Source of the DNA: Sarcocystis neurona
Taxonomy: Eukaryota > Apicomplexa > Conoidasida > Eucoccidiorida > Sarcocystidae
Direction of reading: 5' to 3'
DNA length: 64,000 bases
NCBI GenBank assembly: GCA_000727475.1
Contig: KL647296.1
Span: 62,001-126,000, forward strand
This document shows, piece after piece, positions 13,401-25,000 of the stretch (within the stretch, counting starts at the first letter, position 1; the number at the start of each line of letters is the position of its first letter). The translations under genes were made by a program, and so were the position numbers. Under the pieces are notes generated by a model that was not told the origin of the DNA, searched no databases, and worked only from the letters and a program-made list of their open reading frames with translations.

Positions 13401-16400
13401 TCTCGTGTAGTATCGCTGCAGGAGCTTCTTGAGGCCCTCCCCTCTGCGTGCACGCGGCAGCAGGAGATGCAGCAAATGCCGAAGGTGTCATCTGTGCCCA
13501 CTCCGAGACACAAGACGAACACGGCGCAACGGTAGCGGTCTCCTCCTGCTTTCCTTCCCATGCCTCAGCAGCAACGCGCGCAGCAGCCGGAGGGACGCAA
13601 TGGGGGGCATGCGGTGGGCCCCCAGCAACGGCGGCGGCAGCAGCAGAGGCAGCAGGGCCGCGGACGACAGCAGCACACGTGGTCGTCTTCGCCGCAGGAG
13701 CCGCAGCCACCCCAGACCGGTTAGCAGCAAATCCTGCAAAGTGCGGTGCTGCAGCAACAGTAAGAGGGACCCCAGCGGGGTAAAGCAGAGCAGCAGCCCC
13801 CGCTGCCGCAGCTTGAGTCTCCCTACCATAAGGTTCTCGGCGCGGGGCATCTGCCAGCTGTAGCAGCGCGGGACAGCTGTCCCCTTTTTTCTCATCCAGC
13901 AATGTTCCACAGCTGCGGCTGCTGCTATCGCGTCGCTCTTCGGAGCACCAAGGGCTGCATGGCGGTCGCTTCAGGGCCGTCGCTGATCCTGCTGTTGCTG
14001 CTGCATCTAGTGCTGCTGCAGAGACCCCTGCTGCAAATGAGAAAGCTTCTCGGTGTCCTGCGTCAAAGTGAACGTGAGGCACCGGCAGCAGCGGCGGCGG
14101 CAGAGAAGTGCCCGAGGGCCTCGCAGTAGCTGCACGCAGTTGCCTCTGCGCTGCTACTGCTACAACTGGGAGGGAGATGCTGCTAGTTCCTGCCTCGCCT
14201 GCCGCCTTCTCCTTCCGTACCTCCTCCTCCGCTACGGCGACTCGAGTTAGCAGCGCCACCTCTCCGGCTGCCGCTGCTGCACCTGCTGCCACTGGTAACA
14301 TCCCACCGGGGGCCTCTGTCGTCGTATCGGCTGCTGCTGCTCCTGCTATCGAAAACGGTTCCTCGCCATTCGTCGCCGCGTCCGCCGCTGGAACATGCCG
14401 CTCTCCTGCTGCTGCAAGGCCCACCGCAGGCCGCCCTGTCGGACCCGCGAACTGCAGCGGCTGCGGCAGAAGCGCCGCGGACTCCGCCACTACAGCGGCA
14501 CCGTCGTCGCAGCAGAGGCACCGGAAATTTCTTATTTCACACGCAGCCAGGACGCAGTCGGTCCTCCTCGACCATAGCTCCTCCATTTGCTGCTGGTGAG
14601 GCAGTCTGCTGCTGTCTTCTTCGCCGCTTTGCTGCTTTCCTTTTACTGCTGCTGCTGCTGCCTTCTCTGCGTTGCATGCACCGCCAGGCTGCAGCGCCCC
14701 CATCTTTCTCCGCGCCGACGTAGAGCCGTCGGCGGCTAGGCCGCGGTACTCTTCATTCTCTCTGTTGCTGCTGGTAAGGTCAGCGGCACGCTTTCTGCTG
14801 CGATGCCAACCACCGCTGCCGCCGCTGGCATCGAAGCTGCTGCGCCTGTTGCTGTGGCTGCTGCATCCGCTCCGCGCCTCTATGTGCTGACTGCTGCAGA
14901 TGCAGCTGCTTCTCTGGCGTTTATTTTCTGTGCGGTCCACACAGCCGCCGCTGTTTCTGCTGCAGCGGTGGAAGCAGGTGTCGGTCGCCTGCACGCACAC
15001 CGGAGAGGCACTTCTCCGTCTAGAGGATATCACGCACAGAGGCGACCAGCAAAATCGCAGGTACTTATCTCGCATGCGTCGCCGAGGGGGCCTGCTGCAA
15101 GGCAGTGCTGCTTCGGTTTCTTCTCCTCCCGCTGCTGATGATGCAGAGAAGTGGTACCAGCGCGCTTGAAGAGGAGTGGTATCGGGGGTAGCTACGCTGC
15201 CAGCAGTGCTGCTGCTGCTGTGGTTATTGCTGCCGGAGAACGGAAGCGGCACGCCGCTGCTGCTGGAGGCGACGTTGCTGCTAGTTTGAGTGAAGCTGCA
15301 GGGGCGGCAGCGGCTTTTCAGCGATGAAGGAGAACGGCCCTCTTCAGCAGAACTCTCAGACAGGCAGGAGGAAAACAAACGCTTGACAGATGCGTTCGCG
15401 GCTCGAGCCGTGCTGCTGTAGTTGCTGCTGCTGCTGTACTTGTGACTGCTGCTGTGACTGCTGCTGCTTCTGCTTTGACTAAAGCTGCTGCTGTGGCTGT
15501 AGTTGTGGCTCTTGTCGGCAGCAAAGGGACATGGACACTTGTTCTGCTGTTGCTGGTGCTTCCATGCAACAGCTGCGTCGGACACCACTCGCCGCAGGTG
15601 TAGAAACTTCTCTTCTTTCCGTCGTGCGGATTGCTGCTGCTCCGTTCTGCTGCCGCTGCCTCCCCATTCTTCATTTTCTGGCTGTTCGAAGCTCACCGAC
15701 TCCTGCTGCAGGTGCTGCTGCTGCAGCTGCTGTGGCTGCTCCTTAAGGGCGGCCTGCGCGTGGCACTGCGTTTCTGCAGAAGAAGCAGCAGCAAGAGACG
15801 CTGCAGCCACCACCTGCTGGTGTTGCAAATGCTGTTCAGAAGTCGCACACGCTGCTGCAGCAGCTTTCGAATGTAGCAGCGTCGACCCCCGCTGCAGCCA
15901 CCTGGCGCCTGCCGCCGTTCCTCTGCGGCTGCAAGAGAAAGCAAGACAGGAGCTCACACCACCCTGACTCCACCGAATTCCACTTCGCTGCTGCTTCCCC
16001 ACCGACTGACACGTCTGGACCTGCCCGTCCGCGGCTGCCACTGCTGCTCCTTCTCGCGCAGTTCCTGTGTCTTCGTGCTGCATCTCTCCCTCCGCTGCTG
16101 GTGCTGCTGCTGCTTCTCCTCCCCGTTCTGCAGCCCCATCTACGGAAGCAACAGATGAAGCGCATAACGGCCCCGCTGCTGCTGGTGGTATTGACGCAGA
16201 GGACTCGAAAGAAGCGCAACCTGTTGAATAGGCAGTTGTCTCCCCTTCCTCCATGACAACGGCCTCCACGCCTAATGCAGCTGCCGCTCCTCTCCCCCCT
16301 CCACTGCGGCACACGACTGCTGCTTCCCTACCTGCTACTGTCACTGCTGCTGTTGCTGTCGGTCTCAGGTGCTCTGGCCGCCGGGGGTCAGGGTACAGTC

Positions 16401-19023
16401 CCCCGTCAACAACTGAAGCGGCATCAGCAGCAGCAGAGAAGCGACCAACACCGTCATCGGGAGCAGAAGCAGCACAAGGAGGAAAATCAGCCCCAACGTA
16501 AGTCGCGGAAGACGCAGCGTCCGGATGTGCTGCAGCAGCAGCAGAGGAAGCGGTTGCAGAGACGGGAGAGGCAGGGAGAGCGGCAGCAGAATCTGCCGGC
16601 GTCTTGACATTTGAACGAGAAGCAACGCAGGCTGCTGCTCTTGGGAAACACGCAGGCGAGGCGCAACATGGACTTGAAGTGGACCGGGTGATCGCCTTCG
16701 CAGCTGCACGGCGTCGCAGGAAAAGAGGAAATAAAAGGCAGTAGCATTTTAGCAGCAGGTCGGCAGCGAAGCCCAGACCACCCGCAGGACCAGCCGAAGC
16801 AGCGGCACCAGCTGCAGCGCTGGAGACGGCAGCAACAGCCGCACCAGTAGCAGTACAAGACGCAGCAGCACCAGCAGCAGCATTCGCCCCTGCACCCAGC
16901 GACGGACAGCCTCGTGCCGACGTTCTGCGACAGTGACGCCCTTTGACCAGCATCAGCATCCGATGCTCCTCTCACCGGCGATCACCAAGACGCAGAGCAT
17001 CCGGCAGCAAAAGCAGCACCAGCGAAAAAAAGCTGCAGTGTCTACCAGCAGCAACGGCAGCCGCCGGCACTACCGGAGAGCAGCAGCAGCAGACAGCAGC
17101 AGTAGACAGCAGCAGTAGACAGCAGCAGCAGAGGCAGCAGCAGACAGTAGCAGTAGACAGCAGCAGTGGACAGCAGCAGTAGACAGCAGCACCAGCCGGC
17201 AGCAGCAGAGAGCAGCAGCAGAGAGCAGCAGTAGAAAGTAGCAGTAGACAGCAGCAGTACACAGCAGCAGCAGACAGCAGCAGTAGACAGCAGCAGCACA
17301 CAGCAGCAGCACACGGCGGTAGCGCCACTAGCGAAGAGCAGCAGCGTTCAGTAGCAGCAGTTGCTGCTGCACGGGCGCAGGAGCCTCGAGAGCTGCACAC
17401 TAAAATGAGGTATAGATGGGTCGCACAGTCAGACGTTGTTCGCTTACGCGTTCAAGCACACTTTAGCAAAAGTACAAGTGCATTTATCAACATCCACGTA
17501 CACACAGATACATACACATAAATATTCTTTAAGTAGATATGTGTGGGTGCACGTATCTACATACACACGCGTGTATAATACGCACAGAGATAGAGAGGCA
17601 CAGAAAATAAAGCAGACACCACTAGATGCTTGCGCATACATGAATTAGGAAGAGAGACGCAATGAAAAGGGAAACGGTCCTGCGTCGCCACGCGTCTGTG
17701 TGGCGCCCAAGGAGATGGTCGTGACCGACCGGAGGAGACAGGCCACATCCGGCGACAGAGAAAGAAGTGCGGGGTGAAATATTTCACTTTTCGACGGCGA
17801 CACGAATACGCATGCGGCGAAGGAGGCTCCAGCCGTTCGAAAGGCAGAAGAATTTTCTGCAAATGGCATGCCAATAATGCGCTCGCCAGCAGGCGGCGGG
17901 TCAGACGGTGAAATAGAAACCGGGCGGCAACGAGAGAGACACACTGTCAACAAGGCCGAGACAGAGACAGTCAGACAGAGAGACAGGCAGAAAGGCAAGG
18001 AAAGATAGAGTCAGACGGCAGAATAAGAAGGGAAGGGGGAAGAGAAGGAACCAACGAAAAGGAAAGAAGAATAAAAGCAGAAGAGAAGATTGAAAGGAAG
18101 CAGAAAGATATGAAGGAACTTACACAGAGGCCTCAGCAGTGGGCAATTACACACAGCAAACCAAGGATGGGTAAGAGTGCTAGCTGCGTCCATTCGACGC
18201 CTGATGTTCGGGTGCCATCCCTGAGCTGCTGCTTTCATTTTCATTGCCTGCTGTCTCGCACAGCTGCTGCTTTCCTCGCCGCTGCTCGAGCAGCTCGGTA
18301 CGCTGTCGCTGCTGTCTCTTCTTCTTCTGCTGCTTCCTTCGCTACTGCGTCTCAGTCTCTGCCCCTCGTCTGCTTCTCTGCTGCTGCTCCTCCTCCTTCT
18401 GCCGTAGTCGCCGCTCCCTCTCCTCTCTCTCTCCTGTCGCTGCTCTTCCTCCTGCTGCTGCCCCTGCGTGGGCTCCCCTTGCTGTCGCTTCCTTCGCTGA
18501 GAGTGCAGCGCCTGCTGCTGCTGTTGAAACTCTTGCTGTTGCTGCTGCTGCTGGCGCTGCTGCTGCTCTGCGTCAAGAAACGGATTGTACAGGAGCCGGC
18601 GAATCAGGTCTTTGCACTCCGCAGAGACGCGCCGCCAGCAGGGGGCAGAAAAGTCCACAGCGGTGTGTTGAATCTGCAGAAAAGCGCGGGGAAACCCACG
18701 TAGTCAAACGGAGTTACAGGCACCAAATCTCTGAAAGGCTCGAACTGCAGAGCCGGATGTAGACAGCTGAACTTTACATGCCAATATGAGCAACTACATC
18801 CTAATATATACATAAATGTATACACACGTGCACACATGTTAAACGGAGATTCAGGCACACGTACGTACACAGATACCCAAGTTGAACATACACACCAGCA
18901 TAAACAACTGCACATATATATATATATGCATATATATACATACATATACGCGAGAGCGTATTCATACATATATATGCATATATATACACATAGATATACA
19001 GGTGGGATATACAGATCAATACA

Positions 19024-19054
<31 letters not shown>

Positions 19055-22000
19055 TTGCATGCACATGTGAAGCGCATTCAGGCACATTCACATATAGGTA
19101 CACATATCGTAGAACTGGAGATACTCGAACGCATATATGCATGCATAACATATACAACGCACAGGACAACTGACAAACAGAGACGAACAGGACCGCATGG
19201 AGATACCTAAACACACGTTTATATTGATGCGTTTTATCTTACAGATCTCGCACCTTCTGTGGCATATATGTAGATCTACGTCCACCTGACACCATATGCA
19301 GAGGAAAAGACAAAAAGATTCGTTTCACGCAGAGATATATACATATGTATATGTAGGAGGACGAGTGCAGGCGAAGGGAGAACAATAGTACATACAAATG
19401 AAGAAAACATGACAAGACACAGGACGGACGAAGGCAAGCCCATTTCCCGCGAGGAAAGACACACAAACGCCCTTACCTATAAATATATATACATGTATTA
19501 TGTAATACAAATGTCCGTATGTATCACATGCATGCACAGATACATACAGATTATATATATATATATATATGTAGTGAATGCGGACGGAGCGCATGGGATG
19601 AAAACCCCTCCGTATATATGTATACGTTGACATGTAACACATATGCATACGTATCTGCCACATATATATATAAACACATATATAGTAGATACCTACATTT
19701 ATGATCAAATACGTATCGTCGGAGTGAAAACGTTGCTGTGGAATCTAAACGCGGGACTCGGAGACAACGTGTTTTGATGCGTTCGAATAACAAAGCGTCG
19801 TGAGACAAGTCGATCAGCGAAGAACGTGCATCACGTTTTTCAGCCTTCCCACTTTCGCTGTGCTACTACGCTGAGAGGCGGTAACGCCGTATATCGCAGT
19901 TGCTGCCGAGACAAGTCTGAGCCCCCAAAGAAAAATAGATACACAGACAGACCGGGACGAACGCACGTCCCGGGCAGGCCGTGCAAAAGAGACACGCTGA
20001 CAGAAAAAAGCAGAAAAAGGAGGACGGACGCTTCAAGTGAAGAAAGTGAGACGGTCGTGGCAGCATGCATACAAAAATAGACGCACAAACTCCGTCCATA
20101 TATATATAGGGCGCAAAGAAGACAACGGCGAACAAATACACAGACAGTTCGAAGGGACCATGAGACAGCGGCAGTCGTGGCCCCACACATATACACATAT
20201 ACGTGGGCGTACATATAAGCAGTACATATGTATGTATACATACCTTCGTAGTAAAAATAGTGTGTGTCTAAAAATATAAATAGTCTGGGCATTTACACAC
20301 AACCTTGTGTATATATATGTAAGCCACGAAGGGACAGCGGCAGACATAGACCCAGATATATATATATATAATATTACATATATATGTATATACATGTATA
20401 TAAACGTGTACATATATATATGTACATAAGCCGCGATTAGACAGCGGCAGACGTAGCACCAGATACATATATATATAGAGAGAGAGAGAGAGGTACCTAC
20501 GAATAGTACATGTGTATGTATACGTACTTTAATATATATATATAAGCCTGTATGTGCCAGAATGGGCATGTACAAATACATGTTTAATTACATGTATGTG
20601 TACACCTACAGAGAGACATAGGGAGATGCAAAGAGAAACATACGTATACAGATAGATACGTAATATACACGTACGCAAATATAGAGGCATTCGCATGGAT
20701 ATGTAAAAGCCAATACAATATCTCAATGAAGGCCAATCGAAAGAATTTTTCACTAAGATATATTTAACAGAAACGTCGCCATATAGAAACGGGAGATGTA
20801 AAATCTGCAGAGACACACGTACGAATAGCCGTCCGCGTAAACAGATGTACACGCGTTTGTGTGTGTCTGTGTGTCTGTGTACGTGTATATGTGTGTGCAG
20901 ACGTATATACGTGAACATATATCTGTAACCTTGGTTATTCGGAAGCCAGCACCGTGTACCAAGCAGCCCCGTTCTTCAGCGAAGAGGATTTCAGCAGCAG
21001 CGTCACTGCCGAAACAGTCACCAGTAGTAGTGAGATAACAAAACCACCTTTAGTCTGGTCTCTCTACAGGAGCAGAAAAGGCCGAAAAGGAACAAGAAAG
21101 AAAAAAACGAACACGCAGCAGCGACCATCAAAACGGACTGCTGTCTTGCACACCACAACAGCTCTCAAAAAACCGAACACGCAACAGCGACCGTCAAAAC
21201 GGACTGCTCTCTTGCACGCCACCACAGCTCTCCTGATCGAAGCAGGAAGGCAAGTAGAAGAACAACACGAAGGAGAAGGGCAAGCGAGAGAAAAAAGTGA
21301 ATGGGTAGAGAAGAAAGAGGAGGAGAAAGAAGAGGAGGAAGCACGCAGCAGCGGCTGCATGCACTCGGGAAGAGACCGCGGTTTATCCTATGCAGGAGCT
21401 GGGGCAACGTCAAAAAGGGGCCGTAGCAGTGCAACAAAGCAGCAACAGCAGCAGTGAAGAGTCACAGAAGCTCTGCCAAACAGTGGCAGCAGGAGGACTG
21501 AACAGCAACAAACAGTAGCCACTACGCAGCCGAGCTGCCCATCCTGCCATGATATCTACGCGTGGAAATTCAGGTACGCCCACAGCAGCACTAACCAGCG
21601 GCAACAGCGGGACACGAGGTACGAGCAGACAGCAGCATCCAGCAGCAATTTTACACGAGCAGCATAGCAACAGCGCGCCACCGGAGCAGCAGCAGTTTTA
21701 CAAGAGCAGCGCCACCGTCACATTACCAGCAGCAGCATCGCATCAGCAGCAGCAACATCTTACCCGCTGCAGCAGCAGCACCCGCAGACCAGCAGCGCCG
21801 ACAGCAGTGTACTAAAGGCGTAGCAGCAGCCTAGCAGTACCAGTGACACGACACGAAGTACACGTGAACGGTGGCAGTAGTGAGCAACACCGACAGAAAC
21901 AAGGGCAGCAGCAACAGGCAGCAACAACTATCCACGCATCTAGGACGAGTACATCTGGTATACCGTCCAAATGCCATAATTATTAATTTCTCAAAGCAAG

Positions 22001-25000
22001 TCCGGTTGTGATGCAAACCGTTACGCGTGTTAACTAAGCTACCCGGTATCCTTCATACGCTGTGTTCTCCTTTGCCGTTGTGCAACGTGTGCAGCGAGAG
22101 AAGTAGTTGGTGGATGAAAAACTACACAACTACATTCTACAACTGCTTCTGCTGTCTTTGCCTTTATACTAGTACAGGTGCTTCATAGTTTATTCAACGG
22201 CACGCGGCGGACACGAAAAAGAACGCGGACACACAGCCGCCACCAGCAGCGACTATAGTCGAACAATACTTCAGCGTTCACTTTCTGCTACAACAGCAGC
22301 AACACCCAGAACATCCGTGTGCGCGTCAGGTGCTTCTGCAGCGGAAGCCACAGGAAGCAGCTGCCTACAGAGAGCAACCTGTCCTACTTTCCCTCTTCTC
22401 CCTGGCATTTTCCCTTGGACTGTTTCTTCCTCATCGCCACCAGCGGCGGTCTTCTGCTGATACCTGCCTCGACTCGAGTCTGCGCACGCAGGTTTCCAAC
22501 AACGTCAACGGCCCATTCTCAGGCAACGGTACACACCAATTTTTGCATCTACGTATATAAATGTGTACGTATTTGCTTATGCACGTGTAACACCTTCGCA
22601 TATCGTTATCCAGCTAGAGAGGCATACACGCGTATAACAGGGAGGTGGCACAGTGCACCCATATTCACATACACACACGCATAGACACCTGCGTGCACCA
22701 GTGCCTGGAAGTGTGCCCGTGACATAAAAACAAGTTGTCCGCCGTGTAGATAAGGCTCCCCAAGTCTCCTTTAACAAGGCAGGGAATCAATATCATCACG
22801 ACTGTCTGCCCACTCTCCGCGTGGCATTTTCGCTTGTTCGAATTCTTTCCTTCTCGGTACTCCCTGCCCGTCTTCCTCTCTCCGTGGTCTCTCGTGTGTT
22901 CCGCAGCCGGATTTCGTTTGCCGCACTTCTAGTATCGCAGCAGCAGCAGCCGCAGCTGTCACTTTACTCCTGCAGGTCCCCCTCACCTTATGCATGATTT
23001 CGGCCTCGGTGTTGCCTTGGAAGGGAGGCGTTCCAGACAGTAGCATGTAGAGCAGCACACCGGTAGCCCACAAGTCGCTATCTACTTCATCGTACGGCAA
23101 CCCCTTCAGCATATACGGAGACAGATGGTAGACAGTGCCTACACGGCTACGCATCACGCCGGCAGCACCATCGGCACTCCCTCCTCCTGCGCGTCGCCGT
23201 CCTGCCCCTCGCTGCATCACGTACACACAAATATCACCGCCAGGATCATCAGCAGTGAAAGCGACGAAAAAAAGAAACGTAAGGTGGAAAACGAGGAGTC
23301 CGACACAAACACTAAAGAATACCGCTGCAAAGAAAGTCTCAACACATTCGTGAGACACATTACAAAAACTCATCCCAGCACTCAGGTGTATTGTTTCCAA
23401 ATACGTACGGATACATATATATATAGGAAGGGAGAGAGACAGGATCCAAAAAAGGAGAGACCAGAAGGAACCGGTACGCTCAAGCAAAGCATCACGTCAA
23501 GCTTGTGGATCACGTGCAGAAACGAACCGCACTGGATTGGATGTGCCCTCATGGAACGAGTAGATTTCTGCGGCGCTGGCTATCGACAGAGGCACGCAGC
23601 ACGTCGAAAAACTATACCCATGCACAAACGGCGAAATATCAATTACCGACGGCTGCAGCCGCAACAGCCACGATTGTGCGTGTGGTGTATGTAAAGCGCA
23701 CTTTTTTTATTCTAAGTGGTGTGCGTCCACAGCAGAAAAACAAGTGCATCGCTACGTGGCGTGTACGTACACCGCAGAGCGACGTTTAATGTTAGTGTCT
23801 ACGCACATCACCGAACACCGCTTGCTTCCGTTCCATCTGTTGTGTACGCACAACGCAAAAAGAAGTCCGCGCCCAGTGCAGCGGGTGCACGAACACCGCA
23901 GCAGCTGCTTGAAACCGGAGAAGGACCTACTCGTCTCCCTGCAGCAGAAGTTCCCGAGGCACACGGACGGAAGCGACACGCCAGTCCAAAGTCCACCAAC
24001 GCAACGGAATCTACGAGCCATTTCTTCGAAAACGTATGGTCCTTCTCTCCTTCTCTCTCCTGTTCTCGAGCACAATGTGGTTCCTCCCTGGCTTTCCCGG
24101 TAGCACCACTGAAAATCTCTCCTTGTTGCAGCTGCTGCTGCGTCTGACAGTGTTGCTCCTGTCGGAAGGGCTGGAGCTGAGGCGAATCCCACAGCTGCTG
24201 CTGCTGCAAATCTTCTTCTGGGAATCCTTCAGCACGCGTTTCATGTGCACGTTTCCTGCATGTTCTTGCGCCAACTACACCTCCCGCTTCACCGCGCTCC
24301 TGTCGCCGCCCCACTTCTTCCTCTTCCGGTTCAAAAGGATGAATCAGCAACAAATTTTCGAGTTTCACGTCACGGTGAGCAATATTTTTCTGGTGCAAAT
24401 AAGCAAGTGCAGAAAGAAGCTGCGTTACGAATCGAGCTGCCTGTCTCTCCCCACAGACCAACTCTTCTTCCTCTGTTTCTGTCTCTTCTTCCGCAACTTC
24501 ATTCATCCTGCCGCCGGCAGCAGGAACTCCATCGTTGTCTCCCGTCCCCAGTCGTCCGGTCTCCGCTACGACCCCTGCCGTCTCCCTGCCGTCATCTCTC
24601 CGGCTTCCTGCTCCTGTCTCTGCAGCTTGGAAGCCTGCAGCTCCAGCAGAGGTAGACATCACCTCCGCTGCTCCTGAAAGGGCAAGCTGATGTTCTTCTA
24701 CCTTTCCCTCTACAGTTTTCTCGTTCGTCTCCCGCTGTTCTGAGTGCTTCTCCCCTTCTGTTTTTTCCTGCTGCTGTCCCTGCCGCCGCTGGCTTGTTTC
24801 CTTCTCATGCATTCTCTGCTGCACACGTACTTTTCTTCGTTCGGCAGCAGCTTTCTCCCTCTTATCCTGTTGCCGGTGCAGCCACGACAACAAATCGCCG
24901 CCTCTACAGTACTCCATTACAAGATATATGTAACGGTGATCTTCGAATACTTCATAAAGTCGTGCTATGTGCGGGTGATCCAGCTGTCTATACAGCGCAA

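Noticed and set aside
20954..21457. Plus-strand frame of 168 codons with a duplicated segment, as a nested gene
   Set aside because: It has an in-phase duplication but no recognisable domain, is Lys/Glu/Gln-rich, and lies in a kinase intron. Kept only as a repeat observation.
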